Source: Lachnospiraceae bacterium (GTDB lineage Bacteria; Bacillota; Clostridia; Lachnospirales; Lachnospiraceae). Taken from it: a stretch of DNA of 54,546 nucleotides. This document shows, piece after piece, positions 29,390 through 38,563 of this stretch. The translations under genes and the position numbers were made by a program. The DNA is taken from assembly GCA_021199495.1 (NCBI GenBank), contig JAJQHY010000035.1, positions 1 to 54,546 on the forward strand. Reading direction: 5' to 3'. Under the pieces are notes generated by a model. It did not search any database. It was not told where the DNA came from and saw only the letters and a list, made by a program, of their open reading frames with translations. The number at the start of each line of letters is the position of its first letter. Position 1 is the stretch's first letter.

Positions 29390-30226
29390 TTAATTATATT
29401 TATAGAAGCCTTCGCCGGTCTTCACGCCCAGCTTGCCGGCACGCACCATCTTACGCAGAAGCGGTGACGGACGATACTTGCTGTCGCCGGTCTCCTTGTA
29501 AATGACCTCCATGATGGCCAGCACGATGTCCAGTCCGACATAGTCGCCCAGCTGCAGCGGTCCCATCGGGTGGTTTGCGCCCAGTCTCATGGCAGTGTCG
29601 ATATCCTCGATGCTTGCCACACCGGCTTCATATACACAGATACCCTCGTTGATCATCGGGATCAGGATACGGTTCACCACAAAACCGGCAGCCTCATTGA
29701 CCTCTACCGGCGTCTTGCCGATCTCCTCGGAGATAGCCTTCACCTTGTCAAAGACCTCATCGGTCGTGTTCGCACCGCGGATGATCTCGATCAGCTTCAT
29801 CACGGGAGCCGGGTTGAAGAAATGCATACCGATGACCGGTCTGTCCAGTCCGGCGCCGATCTCCGTGATGGAGAGGGAGGATGTATTGGTCGCGAAAATG
29901 CAGGTTGCGGGAACGATGCTCTGCAGTTCTTTGAATGTCTGCTTCTTCACATCCATGACTTCCAGGGCAGCTTCCACAACCAGATCCGCGTCGGTGCAGA
30001 TATCCTTGACACCGGTGGTGATGTTGGCCAGAACCGCGTCCGCGGCTTCCTGGGTCATCTTGCCCTTCGCGATTCTCTTCGCGAATGCCGCTTCAATCTT
30101 CTTTTTGCCGTTTGCGGCAAACTCCTCGTTGATATCGCACAGATAAACCTGATAGCCGGGAGTCTGCGCGAACACCTGCGCAATGCCGGAACCCATGGTG
30201 CCGGCGCCGATTACGCCTACTTTCAT
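29390..30226 (-). CDS. hbd: 3-hydroxybutyryl-CoA dehydrogenase
   Basis: It reduces acetoacetyl-CoA to 3-hydroxybutyryl-CoA with NAD(P)H. The 278-residue product has the Rossmann motif GVIGAGTMGSGIAQVF at the N-terminus, the catalytic region HFFNPAPVMKLIE and the C-terminal MGPLQLGDYVGLDI and LGVKTGEGFY. AAAGGAGG precedes the ATG. It follows crt after 15 bp, so the two are tightly co-transcribed. Confidence 0.97.
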   Translation of the reverse strand: MKVGVIGAGTMGSGIAQVFAQTPGYQVYLCDINEEFAANGKKKIEAAFAKRIAKGKMTQEAADAVLANITTGVKDICTDADLVVEAALEVMDVKKQTFKELQSIVPATCIFATNTSSLSITEIGAGLDRPVIGMHFFNPAPVMKLIEIIRGANTTDEVFDKVKAISEEIGKTPVEVNEAAGFVVNRILIPMINEGICVYEAGVASIEDIDTAMRLGANHPMGPLQLGDYVGLDIVLAIMEVIYKETGDSKYRPSPLLRKMVRAGKLGVKTGEGFYKYN

Positions 30227-30241
30227 AATAAATTGCCTCCT

Positions 30242-31066
30242 TTATTTGTTCTGGAATGGCTCCTTCACCTTTTCCTTGTTTTTGTCCAGGAAGAAGGCCA
30301 TGCCGTATTTCTGATCCTCGGTCTCAAAGCAGTCGCCGAAAAGCTTCTCCTCAATCACAATGGCCTCATCCATGGGAGCCTCCAGGCCCTCATTGATGGC
30401 CTTTTTGCAGTTGCGCACCGCGATGGGTGCGTTCTTTGCGATGGTGGAAGCGAGCTTTTTCGCTGTCTCCATGAGCGCTTCCTGTGCGGTTTTCACGACA
30501 TTGCCGTCCGCGTCCGTCTCCGCCGCGCAGACCTGATTTACCAGGCCGATGCGATAAGCCTCAGCCGCCTTGATATTGCGCGCGGTGTAGATCATCTGCT
30601 TCGCCATGCCCACGCCCACGATGCGGGTCAGTCTCTGGGTGCCGCCGAAGCCGGGCGTGATGCCCAGGCCGACTTCAGGCTGTCCGAAGACCGCGTTCTC
30701 GGAGCAGATACGGATGTCACAGCTCATGGCAAGCTCACAGCCGCCGCCGAGCGCGAAACCGTTCACCGCCGCGATGACGGGAATGGGGAGTGTCTCGATT
30801 TTACGGAAGACGTCGTTGCCTTTTTTGCCGAAGGCCTCGCCCTGTGCTTTGGTCAGGCTGCTCATCTCTCCGATGTCCGCACCGGCCACGAAGCTTTTGG
30901 CGCCTGCGCCGGTGATGATCAGGCAGCGGACTGTATCCAGGTCGATCGCGTCGATGGTCTGATCCAGCTCCTCTAATACCATAGAGTTCAAGGCGTTTAA
31001 TGCCCGCTCTCTGTTGATGGTCAGGACAGCCACGCTGCCCTGCGCCTCATATAAAATATATTCCAT
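30242..31066 (-). CDS. crt: Crotonase (3-hydroxybutyryl-CoA dehydratase)
   Basis: It dehydrates 3-hydroxybutyryl-CoA to crotonyl-CoA. The 274-residue product belongs to the enoyl-CoA hydratase family: the oxyanion-hole segments SFVAGADIGEM and NGFALGGGCELAMSCDI, then FGQPEVGLGITPGFGGTQRL with the catalytic Glu. It is about 12 residues longer than usual at the C-terminus. GGAGG lies 6 bases before the ATG. Neighbours thl and hbd supply the preceding steps. Confidence 0.96.
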   Translation of the reverse strand: MEYILYEAQGSVAVLTINRERALNALNSMVLEELDQTIDAIDLDTVRCLIITGAGAKSFVAGADIGEMSSLTKAQGEAFGKKGNDVFRKIETLPIPVIAAVNGFALGGGCELAMSCDIRICSENAVFGQPEVGLGITPGFGGTQRLTRIVGVGMAKQMIYTARNIKAAEAYRIGLVNQVCAAETDADGNVVKTAQEALMETAKKLASTIAKNAPIAVRNCKKAINEGLEAPMDEAIVIEEKLFGDCFETEDQKYGMAFFLDKNKEKVKEPFQNK

Positions 31067-31090
31067 TCTGTTCCTCCAGCACTTTGTTCG

Positions 31091-31243
31091 TGATACCAGG
31101 ATTTCTTCGCGCCCCAGCGCTCCCGAAATCCTGCATCCATTCGCAATCCGCCCTACTGGGCTCCTTGCTCATGTCTGTTCGGGTCCCAAATCCATAAATT
31201 CAGATGCAAGCATCTGTTTTATGGATTTTGTTCCCTTGTATCA
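31091..31243 (-). repeat. Structured intercistronic element with TGATAC/GTATCA ends (thl-crt)
   Basis: In the minus orientation the thl stop codon TGA is itself the first three bases of TGATACAAGGGA. The element ends with TGGTATCA 25 bp before crt. Inner stems include AAATCCATAAA paired with TTTATGGATTT and CAGGATTTC with GAAATCCTG. Ends and several inner blocks match the etfB-etfA element at 26972-27192. Confidence 0.65.
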
Positions 31244-32422
31244 CTCCATTGAAACGATCGTCGCGCAGCCCATGCCGCCGCCGATGCACAGCGTCGCCAG
31301 GCCGGTCTTTGCGCCCCTTGCCTGCATTTCATAAAGCAGCGTCACCAGGATACGGCAGCCGGAAGCGCCCACCGGATGTCCCAAAGCGATCGCGCCGCCG
31401 TTCGGATTTAACTGCTTCTCCACATCAATGCCGAGCTCCTTGCCAACCGCCACGGACTGTGCCGCAAACGCCTCATTGGCCTCGATGATATCGAAGTCCT
31501 CGATCTTCATGCCGGTCTTCGCCATGACCTTCTTCGTCGCCGCCACCGGGCCGATACCCATCACTTCCGGACGAACACCTGCCAGAGCGCCAGCCACATA
31601 GGTCGCCATCGGCGTCACGCCAAGCTCTTTGGCCTTTTCCTCGCTCATCACCACGATCGCCGCAGCGCCGTCGTTGATGCCGGAAGCATTGCCCGCGGTC
31701 ACGAAGCCGCCCGGATTGATCGGGCGAAGCTTCTGCAGGCCCTCGATGGTGGAGCCGTGGCGCGGTCCCTCGTCGACCTTAAACTCGATGGTTTCCTTCT
31801 TTTTCTTCACGGTAACAGGAACGATTTCCTTATCAAACGCGCCGGCCTTCTGCGCCGCCTCGGTCTTTAACTGGCTCTGCAGTGCAAACTCGTCAATCTC
31901 CTCACGGGTTAAGCCCCACTCCTCGCAGATATTGTCCGCGGTCTTGATCATGTGATAATCATTGAACGCATCCCAGAGGGCGTCCTTGATCATGGTATCC
32001 ACCAAAACGCCGTTGTTCATTCTGTAACCGTAACGGCCCTGGGGTACCGCGTAGGGAGCCATGGACATATTCTCCATGCCGCCGGCCACGACCACATCCG
32101 CGTCACCCGCCAGGATCATCTGCGCCGCCTGGTTGACGCAGTTTAAGCCGGAGCCGCAGACCACGTTCATGGTAACCGCCGGTACTTCAATCGGAAGTCC
32201 TGCCTTGATGGACGCCTGGCGCGCTACGTTCTGTCCCTGCGCCGCCTGAATAACACAGCCCATGTAAACCTGATCCACATCCTCCGGCCTGATGCCGGCC
32301 CTGTTCACGGCCTCTTTAATCACGATCGCACCCAGATCCACAGCCGGGGTGGTGCTCAAGGTGCCGCCCATCGTACCGATTGCGGTACGGCAGGCACCCG
32401 CCAGTACAACTTTCTTTGCCAT
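31241..32422 (-). CDS. thl: Acetyl-CoA acetyltransferase (thiolase)
   Basis: It condenses two acetyl-CoA into acetoacetyl-CoA, the first step of the butyrate pathway. The 393-residue product has the acyl-binding Cys in [25 protein letters not shown], the catalytic His in [11 protein letters not shown] and the C-terminal Cys in [19 protein letters not shown] lies 8 bases upstream of the ATG and a promoter about 80 bases upstream, so it is the first gene of the operon. Confidence 0.97.
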   Translation of the reverse strand: MAKKVVLAGACRTAIGTMGGTLSTTPAVDLGAIVIKEAVNRAGIRPEDVDQVYMGCVIQAAQGQNVARQASIKAGLPIEVPAVTMNVVCGSGLNCVNQAAQMILAGDADVVVAGGMENMSMAPYAVPQGRYGYRMNNGVLVDTMIKDALWDAFNDYHMIKTADNICEEWGLTREEIDEFALQSQLKTEAAQKAGAFDKEIVPVTVKKKKETIEFKVDEGPRHGSTIEGLQKLRPINPGGFVTAGNASGINDGAAAIVVMSEEKAKELGVTPMATYVAGALAGVRPEVMGIGPVAATKKVMAKTGMKIEDFDIIEANEAFAAQSVAVGKELGIDVEKQLNPNGGAIALGHPVGASGCRILVTLLYEMQARGAKTGLATLCIGGGMGCATIVSME

Positions 32423-32500
32423 AGTTTGTTCTCCTTTTTAATTTATGAAATGATTTGTAACGGAACGGTAAATTATATTGTTATTTTTTTGTCAATCCGT

Positions 32501-32529
32501 ATTCTACCATAAGCCTTCGCAATATGCAA
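32501..32529 (-). promoter_or_regulatory. Probable promoter of the butyrate operon
   Basis: On the minus strand TTGCAT (32524-32529) and TAGAAT (32501-32506) are separated by 17 bases, about 80 bases before the thl start. A TTGACA nearer the gene is only 12 bases from a TATAAT and is not favoured. Confidence 0.6.
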
Positions 32530-32698
32530 TCCTTTATTTTACTTTTTTAAAAAAATTTTACCTTCTATTTTTCAGACAATTTCGTTTTCCCGGATTTTCG
32601 AAAATTTTACTTTATTTTTTTGATTCTGTTCATTTTTGACAAAACAGCTGTTCGCCGGCCAAAAAATGCAGGGAAGCACAGATTTGCGCACTGCAAAA

Positions 32699-32728
32699 TG
32701 TGGATAAAGTGGATAACTCTGTGTATAA
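32699..32728 (-). promoter_or_regulatory. Cluster of three DnaA-box-like sites
   Basis: TGTGGATAA at 32699-32707 is the exact complement of TTATCCACA. AGTGGATAA at 32708-32716 and TGTGTATAA at 32720-32728 each differ by one base. All three have the same orientation within 30 bp, beside AT-rich DNA. Confidence 0.5.
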
Positions 32729-32740
32729 CTTGAAAATCAT

Positions 32741-32783
32741 GAAAAAAAGAGGGGTTGTCCATGTGGACAACTTCCCTTTTTTC
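32741..32783. terminator. Bidirectional terminator
   Basis: GGGGTTGTCCA pairs with TGGACAACTTCCC (two-base bulge), with an A run before and a T run after. It would end transcription coming from trxB on the minus strand, about 260 bases past its stop, or plus-strand transcription. Confidence 0.7.
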
Positions 32784-33043
32784 CAGTTTCAGCCAGCCTG
32801 ATTTCATCGCGTGAAAAAACTTTTTTGACGCTTTTCCTGCAAATTGATTTGTTATTTTTGCTAAATTTTCATTTGTCAAGAAATTTCTGCGGATTACGGC
32901 AGAAAAACTTTTTTCGAAATTGACTGAATATTCTGTACAATTCTTAGCCCCGTAAGGGGCGGGAAAGCACACGAAGCGGGCGAGATTGCACATGTAGGGC
33001 ACCCGAAGGGCGTCTCGTAGAGGAAGCGGCTGTGAATGTCATC

Positions 33044-33952
33044 TCAGCCCCGCAGATACTCCCAGGCTGCGGTCGCCGCGTTGGCGCCGTCCGCCACCGC
33101 CGTGATGACCTGGCGCAGCCTCTTCGTCCGCAGATCCCCCGCCGCGAACAGGCCGGGAAGTGAGGAAGCGCAGTCCTCCCCGGCAATGACATAGCCGTAA
33201 TCGTCCAGGTCGGCCAGACCCTTTAAAAGCTGCGTATTTGGCACGGTGCCCACCGCCACGAACACACCCTGCACATCCAGTGTGCGCGCCTCGCCTGTCA
33301 GCTTATTCCGCAGGTGGAAATGCTCCACCTCTTCCTGCCCGAGAATCTCCACAGGAATCGTATTCCAGAGAATCTCGACATTGGAGAGGCTTTTCAGCTG
33401 TTTCTCCAGAACCGCACCTGCCCGGAGGCTGTCCCGCCTGTGAATCAGATACACCTTCTCACACAGGCCCGCCAGGTAAATTGCGTCCTCCACCGCGGCA
33501 TAGCTGCCGCCCACAACCGCCACCGTCTGCCCCCGGTAAAGCGCGCCGTCACAGGTCGCGCAGTAGGAAACGCCCTTGCCCCGAAGTGCTTCCTCCCCGG
33601 GAACATCAAGCTTACGGTTCGTGGCACCGGCCGCGTAAATCACCGTTTTGCACTCCATCAGGCCCTGATCCGTATGAACCATGAAACCCGCATCCGTCTT
33701 TTCAATGGCTGTCACATCGCGGGAAAGCGGCTCCTTCCCCATATCCGCCACATGATTCTGAAAAGCCATACCCAGGTCAAAGCCGTTATAATGAGGCATG
33801 CCCAGATAATTGTCCACCTCATAGGTGTTGAGCACCTGACCGCCGCCCATATAATTGGATTCTAAAATTTCCAGGTCCATGCCAGAACGCAGGCCATAGA
33901 CCGCCGCCGACAGGCCGGCCGGACCGGCTCCGATAATGATTAAGTCTTTCAT
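33044..33952 (-). CDS. Thioredoxin reductase family protein
   Basis: FAD/NADPH flavoprotein of 302 residues. The FAD motif GAGPAGLSAA is at the N-terminus, the redox pair is in SYCATCDGAL, the NADPH motif is GGSYAAVEDA and the C-terminal FAD motif is LFAAGDLRTKRLRQV. This is the full domain order of TrxB. The Pro between the redox Cys residues seen in most TrxB (CAxC) fits CATC here. No thioredoxin gene is adjacent, so a variant partner is possible. Confidence 0.92.
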   Translation of the reverse strand: MKDLIIIGAGPAGLSAAVYGLRSGMDLEILESNYMGGGQVLNTYEVDNYLGMPHYNGFDLGMAFQNHVADMGKEPLSRDVTAIEKTDAGFMVHTDQGLMECKTVIYAAGATNRKLDVPGEEALRGKGVSYCATCDGALYRGQTVAVVGGSYAAVEDAIYLAGLCEKVYLIHRRDSLRAGAVLEKQLKSLSNVEILWNTIPVEILGQEEVEHFHLRNKLTGEARTLDVQGVFVAVGTVPNTQLLKGLADLDDYGYVIAGEDCASSLPGLFAAGDLRTKRLRQVITAVADGANAATAAWEYLRG

Positions 33953-34033
33953 TCAGCTAATTCCTCCTTCAGTCAGGGATATGCAAAAAAAATTTTACTC
34001 TTTGATAAACCGCCATATCCTCTGTATTTCCTT

Positions 34034-34921
34034 TTAAAGTGTAAAATCCGCGAAAATATCATACTCCCCGAAATGCTCCTCCCGGAAACGAATCAGAAAC
34101 GCCTTCGCCTCTGTCTGCGTCTCATCCAGATCCGAAATCATGCCGTCCAGATTGTCCTTCGTCACTCCGCCAAGGTCGGCAAACAGCTTAAAATACTGCA
34201 TCTGCTCCTTTAACTGCTCTGTCAATACCTGCCAGGCCTCTTCAGAGGCACAACCCTTCGTATGGTGCAGCAGATAATCCGTTAATGTCCTGCGCCCGTC
34301 TTCCTTTAAAAAAGTCGGGTGCGCCAGCCTGAGAAAGCACAGGTACGCCTTCAGCTTCTTTTCCTCCAGAATCTGGTCCTGCATGCGGATTCCGATGTCC
34401 TCCTCCCCGCAGAAAACGAGGTCGTGGTAATTCTCCTCATCGTCCTCCATGAGAAAGGAAAGCAGGCACTGATCCCACCGCTCAAACCATCGCTCACTTC
34501 CCCGCTCCGGGTCGCTTAACAGATAATCCGCCTTCAGATGGCAGCACAGCGCCGCCATGAGGATCTGCGCGTCGGGTGAAATCTCCCCCAGCGCCAGGCG
34601 TTCCATGGATTTACAGCCCTTGAAAACACCCGTTCCCAGGGACACCTCCCCCGGCGCTTCCACCTCCTTCAAGCGGCCGCACTGGGCAAAGGCATAGTCC
34701 TCCAGACGCATCACCGTCTTGGGCAGTGTCACCCGCTCCAGGCAGCTTTTACCCAGAAAGGCCTTTTTACCGATCACGGTCACCGGCAGATTTTCTATTG
34801 CTTCCGGCACCGCAAGCGCGGCGTGAAAGCCTTCCATGCCGGTGATGGTCACATTGTTATTCTGGACAGAATACTGTAAAATGATGTCCTGCAGCTGTAA
34901 TTTTTGTTCTTTGAATTGCAT
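34034..34921 (-). CDS. Leucine-rich-repeat (BspA-type) protein, cytoplasmic
   Basis: A 295-residue protein. The first half (about 20-115) has LRR_5-type repeats such as IGKKAFLGKSCLERVTLPKTV, YAFAQCGRLKEVEAPGEV and GVFKGCKSMERLALGEI. The second half is helical and acidic with no recognised family. There is no signal peptide or membrane segment, unlike most BspA-type surface proteins. It is divergent from an SDR gene. The function is unknown. Confidence 0.8.
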   Translation of the reverse strand: MQFKEQKLQLQDIILQYSVQNNNVTITGMEGFHAALAVPEAIENLPVTVIGKKAFLGKSCLERVTLPKTVMRLEDYAFAQCGRLKEVEAPGEVSLGTGVFKGCKSMERLALGEISPDAQILMAALCCHLKADYLLSDPERGSERWFERWDQCLLSFLMEDDEENYHDLVFCGEEDIGIRMQDQILEEKKLKAYLCFLRLAHPTFLKEDGRRTLTDYLLHHTKGCASEEAWQVLTEQLKEQMQYFKLFADLGGVTKDNLDGMISDLDETQTEAKAFLIRFREEHFGEYDIFADFTL

Positions 34922-35009
34922 AGGCTTTGCTCCGGAGTTTTATCAGGTGTTTTCATTATGCCATCGCATGAAAATAAAGTAAAGCCCAAAAGTCCTGTCC
35001 TGCACCGCC

Positions 35010-35038
35010 TTGTAAAACGTTCCGTTCGGTGGTATCCT
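35010..35038 (+). promoter_or_regulatory. Possible promoter of the SDR gene
   Basis: TTGTAA at 35010-35015 and TATCCT at 35033-35038 have a 17-base spacer and lie about 70 bases before the start codon. Confidence 0.45.
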
Positions 35039-35106
35039 GAAAAAGCAGAGAACTCTCTCTGCGTAAATACAACTATTTTCAATTCTTCAAAAAAGGAAAT
35101 CATGAA

Positions 35107-35829
35107 ATGCCAAAAAAAATCTGTATCACCGGTGCCTCCCGCGGAATCGGCCGTGCCATCGCCGAAGCCTTTGCCAGGGAGGGCTGGGAATTATATTTAA
35201 TCTGTAAGGAAAATCTGGAAATGCTGGAATGTGCCGCTTGTGAATGGCGGCGGGAATACGGCGTCAACGCGGCCTGCTTTGCCGTGGATGTGACGGACGC
35301 AAAGGCATATGAAGCCTTTTTAAGGGAACTGCCCGTCATGGATTTGCTCATCAATAATGCCGGCATTTCCTACGTGGGGCTTTTGCAGGATATGACGATT
35401 GCCGACTGGCGGCGGGTTATGGACACCAACCTGACCTCTGTTTTTTTAAGCTGCAAATATCTGCTGCCGGGAATGTTAAGCCGCGGCAGCGGACGGATCA
35501 TCAATATTTCCTCCGTCTGGGGAGAGCACGGTGCCAGCATGGAATCGGCCTACTCAGCTTCCAAAGGAGCCGTCAACGCTCTGACGAAGGCACTGGCGAA
35601 GGAGGCAGCTCCCTCCAATGTGCAGATCAACGCCATCGCCTGCGGCCTGATCGACACCTCCATGAACGCGAAACTGTCTGAGGCCGAGATGCAGATGCTG
35701 ATCGAGGAAATTCCGGCGGACCGGATTGGACGGCCTGAGGAGGTGGCGGCGCTCTGCCTGCAGTTAGCAGAAGCGCCGGAATACCTGACAGGGCAGATCA
35801 TTACCCTGGATGGCGGGTGGACGGTGTAG
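35107..35829 (+). CDS. SDR-family oxidoreductase, FabG-like
   Basis: A 240-residue short-chain dehydrogenase/reductase. The cofactor motif TGASRGIG is at the N-terminus, NNAG at about residue 80, and the catalytic Ser and YSASK follow. The end (YLTGQIITLDGGW) is the usual FabG-type close. It may reduce a 3-oxoacyl-ACP or another carbonyl; without fatty-acid genes nearby the substrate is open. AAAGGA lies upstream. It is monocistronic, with a terminator right after it. Confidence 0.92.
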   Translation: MPKKICITGASRGIGRAIAEAFAREGWELYLICKENLEMLECAACEWRREYGVNAACFAVDVTDAKAYEAFLRELPVMDLLINNAGISYVGLLQDMTIADWRRVMDTNLTSVFLSCKYLLPGMLSRGSGRIINISSVWGEHGASMESAYSASKGAVNALTKALAKEAAPSNVQINAIACGLIDTSMNAKLSEAEMQMLIEEIPADRIGRPEEVAALCLQLAEAPEYLTGQIITLDGGWTV

Positions 35830-35845
35830 CGCAGCCATCAAAAAC

Positions 35846-35884
35846 AAAACGCGGAAGATGTCAAAAGTCCTCCGCGTTTTTTAT
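35846..35884. terminator. Terminator between the SDR and ECF genes
   Basis: AAAACGCGGA pairs with TCCGCGTTTT and is followed by T residues on the plus strand and by A-rich DNA on the other side, so it can serve both convergent units. Confidence 0.82.
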
Positions 35885-35949
35885 TTCATATAGCATAGAT
35901 GATACGCCAAAAAAGGGGTGTTACCATGGATTGCTTCGCAAAAAAGCGC

Positions 35950-36786
35950 TCACACAAACGGATTAAAGAACCTGTCCCCATCCCAGAAGGTAATCACCGC
36001 ACTGAGCACTAAAAGCAGCACTCCGAATCCAATCACCAGCCAGTCATTTCGTTTCTGCGGGCGCGCCATATACCAGGTGCGCTTCTTTTTGTCCTTGCCG
36101 AAGCCCCGCAGCTCCATGGCGTTGGAAATCACGTCGATGCGGGCAAGGCTGGACAGAATGAGCGGCATCAGAATCGTCACCACGTTTTTTAAGCGCGTCC
36201 AGAGCTTTACCTTTTTACCCAGCTCGACGCCGCGGGCCTGCTGCGCCTGGCTGATATTGTGGTAATCGCGCTGGATGTCCGGAATATAGCGCAGTGCGAT
36301 GGACACGGAATAGCCCACCCGGTAGGAGACACCGATGCGGTTTAAGCTGGCCGCGAACTCGCTGGGGTTCGTAGCGGAGATAAAGAGGATGGCGATGGGC
36401 AGTGAGACGAAATATTTCAACGATACATTGAACATATAAAATAACTGCTCCGCCGTCACGTCGTAGCGCCAGAAAAAGTGAAACAGCACATGACGAGTGC
36501 CGTACACCGCGGTGCCCTGATCCGGATTAAACAGGTAAATAAAGATATTGTTCATCAGGAGGAAGACCAGCATGAACACCATCATGAAGCGGACTTCCTT
36601 AAATTTAATGTGGCTGAAGCGGAAGGCCAGACAGCTGATGATGAGCAGTCCCAGCAGCACCCGGGTATCATAGGTCAGCATGCTGGCGAAGGTAAAGAGC
36701 AGGAAAAAGGCCAGCTTGGTCACACCGGTCAGGTCATGCACGAAGCTTTTACGCTCAATGTAATTTAAAACAGTCTTAGCGGCCAT
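35950..36786 (-). CDS. ecfT: ECF transporter transmembrane subunit (EcfT)
   Basis: A 278-residue membrane protein with about five to six hydrophobic helices. It couples the ATPase to the substrate-binding S subunit. The ATPase-contact motifs are AQQARGVELG and the nearby ISNAMELRGFG, close to the A-R-G coupling signatures of EcfT. Its start overlaps the fused ATPase stop by 11 bp, so the operon order is S-AA-T. Confidence 0.92.
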   Translation of the reverse strand: MAAKTVLNYIERKSFVHDLTGVTKLAFFLLFTFASMLTYDTRVLLGLLIISCLAFRFSHIKFKEVRFMMVFMLVFLLMNNIFIYLFNPDQGTAVYGTRHVLFHFFWRYDVTAEQLFYMFNVSLKYFVSLPIAILFISATNPSEFAASLNRIGVSYRVGYSVSIALRYIPDIQRDYHNISQAQQARGVELGKKVKLWTRLKNVVTILMPLILSSLARIDVISNAMELRGFGKDKKKRTWYMARPQKRNDWLVIGFGVLLLVLSAVITFWDGDRFFNPFV

Positions 36787-38491
36787 TGTCTCTCACCTCC
36801 CTGTCAGCGTCAATAAAGCGGTCCACAAAGGCTTCCGGCGGCGTGATCCCGCAGCGGTTCGCCAGGGTGAACAGGCTCGTTTCCTTGAGTGCGGCTTCCT
36901 TCACCAGATCCGGATTGCACAGCACCACGGAGGATGCTTCATCGCAGACCAGGCGGCCGTTGTTAAACACCAGCGCCCTGGGTGTATATTCCAGCATCAG
37001 ATGCATGTCATGGGTGATCATCACCACCGTCACGCCCTGATCATTTAAGGAGCGAAGGAATTCCATGATTTCCGTATAATGCTTAAAATCCTGGCCAGCG
37101 GTAGGTTCATCCAGAATAATTAACTCGGGGCCCATCACCAGAACGCTGGCGATCGTCACGCGCTTTTTCTGCCCGAAGGAGAGCGCGGAGATGGGCCAAT
37201 TGCGGAAGGGATAGAGGCCGCAGATCTTAAGCGATTCCTCCACCTTTTCCCTGATCTCTGCCTCGCTTAAGCCCTGATTGCGGACGCCTAACGCCACCTC
37301 GTCAAAGATCATGGTCTTGGAAATCATCTGGTTGGGGTTCTGCATGACATAGCCAATATGGGCGGCACGCTCACGGATGGTATCGTTGGTGACGTCCTTT
37401 CCTTTAAAATAAACCTTGCCCTGCGTCAGAGGCTCAAAACCGCAGATCAGCTTGGACATGGTCGATTTGCCGGCGCCGTTTCGTCCCACGATGCTGAGCA
37501 TTTCGCCTTCCCGGATCTGAAAGCTGATATCATGCAGCGTTACGGTCTCCGGATTATAGCCGAAGGTCACGTCTTTTACCTCTAAAAGCACCGGCCGCTC
37601 GGGCTTTGCGGGAACGGGAGGCGCGGAGGTAAACCAGTCGCGTACCTTCTGTTTGTCGCTTTCATCCAGCACTACCGTATCAACGTGAGCGGGCTTTTTC
37701 TCCGGCGTAATCTCCACGCCTGCGTATTTCAAAGCGGTCAGATACAGCGGCTCGCGGATTCCGTGTTCCGTCAGCAGACTGGTACTGAGCAGGTCGTCCG
37801 GCTTTAAGTCCGCCGCGATCCGTCCCTCGCTGACTAAAATAATGCGGTCCACATTTTTCCAGAGGACGTCCTCCAGACGGTGCTCAATGATAACCACTGT
37901 GGTATCGGTACGCTTCTGAATATCGTCAATGAGCTCGATCGCCTGCTTGCCGGTAGCCGGATCCAGATTGGCCAGCGGCTCGTCAAAGAGCAGGATCTTC
38001 ACCTGATCCACCATGACACCGCCCAGGCTCACGCGCTGCTTCTGTCCGCCGGACAGCTCATGGGGCGCATACTCCATGCGCTCCGTGATGCCGACCATCT
38101 CTGCCACCTTGCGCACTGTCTCACGCATCTCATCCTGCGGCACGCAATCATTCTCCAACGCAAAGGCGATGTCCTCAGCCACTGTCAGGCCGATGAATTG
38201 TCCGTCCGGATCCTGCAGAACCGTGCCCACATGCCGGGACATCTCAAAAATACTGGATTTTGGGGCGTCCACACCGTCCACCGTAAGGCTCCCGGTGCAC
38301 TCGCCGGTGTAGCTGAAGGGAATGAGACCGTTTAAGCAGTTGCCGATGGTGGACTTGCCGCTGCCGGAGGGGCCCGCGATCAGGACACGCTCGCCGGGGT
38401 AAATGTCCAGGTTGATATCATATAAAGTGGGGCGTTTCTGCGCCCGGTACTGAAAACCGAAGTTTTTAAAGGAAATGATTGGTTCGCTCAT
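36776..38491 (-). CDS. ECF transporter ATPase, fused A1-A2
   Basis: A 571-residue protein with two complete ABC ATPase cassettes in one chain. The first has GPSGSGKST, LSGGQKQR and LLFDEPLANLDP. The second (from about 300) has GRNGAGKST, LSFGQKKR and IILDEPTAGQD. Duplicated ATPases of this kind replace the separate EcfA and EcfA' subunits. The gene lies between the S-component and EcfT genes, which fits a dedicated (group I) ECF transporter. Confidence 0.94.
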   Translation of the reverse strand: MSEPIISFKNFGFQYRAQKRPTLYDINLDIYPGERVLIAGPSGSGKSTIGNCLNGLIPFSYTGECTGSLTVDGVDAPKSSIFEMSRHVGTVLQDPDGQFIGLTVAEDIAFALENDCVPQDEMRETVRKVAEMVGITERMEYAPHELSGGQKQRVSLGGVMVDQVKILLFDEPLANLDPATGKQAIELIDDIQKRTDTTVVIIEHRLEDVLWKNVDRIILVSEGRIAADLKPDDLLSTSLLTEHGIREPLYLTALKYAGVEITPEKKPAHVDTVVLDESDKQKVRDWFTSAPPVPAKPERPVLLEVKDVTFGYNPETVTLHDISFQIREGEMLSIVGRNGAGKSTMSKLICGFEPLTQGKVYFKGKDVTNDTIRERAAHIGYVMQNPNQMISKTMIFDEVALGVRNQGLSEAEIREKVEESLKICGLYPFRNWPISALSFGQKKRVTIASVLVMGPELIILDEPTAGQDFKHYTEIMEFLRSLNDQGVTVVMITHDMHLMLEYTPRALVFNNGRLVCDEASSVVLCNPDLVKEAALKETSLFTLANRCGITPPEAFVDRFIDADREVRDNGR

Positions 38492-38514
38492 GTATATTTC
38501 TCCAATACCACGAA

Positions 38515-38543
38515 AAAGAGCAAGGCGAACAGCCCTGCTCTTT
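38515..38543 (-). repeat. Hairpin between S-component and ATPase genes
   Basis: AAAGAGCA at 38515-38522 and TGCTCTTT at 38536-38543 form a stem extended by GGC/GCC, 21 bases past the S-component stop. It resembles a terminator but lies inside the operon, so it may lower expression of the downstream subunits or stabilise the mRNA. Confidence 0.5.
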
Positions 38544-38563
38544 CTGCAGTTATAACATAATCA

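Larger units (their letters stand above)
32530..33043. other. Non-coding block between thl and trxB
   Basis: About 510 bp with no credible gene. An open frame at 32607-33002 has no homology or ribosome binding site. The left half is AT-rich. The centre holds three DnaA-box-like sites and a bidirectional terminator. The right end (32944-33043) holds small CCCC-TAA-GGGG and CCCGAAGGGC hairpins close to the trxB stop. Confidence 0.7.

Noticed and set aside
29570-30976. 468-codon open frame on the plus strand
   Set aside because: It lies antisense to hbd and crt, which are clear full-length enzymes; the long frame is a by-product of their codon use.
32472-32495. TTGACA and TATAAT upstream of thl
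   Set aside because: The spacer is only 12 bases, too short for sigma-A; the TTGCAT/TAGAAT pair with 17 bases is a better candidate.
32607-33002. Open frame of 131 codons on the minus strand between thl and trxB
   Set aside because: No ribosome binding site, no family resemblance, and it runs through a terminator and DnaA-box-like sites.
32530-33043. Chromosomal replication origin
   Set aside because: Only three box-like sites, no dnaA, dnaN, rpmH or gidA nearby, and no strand switch of genes.
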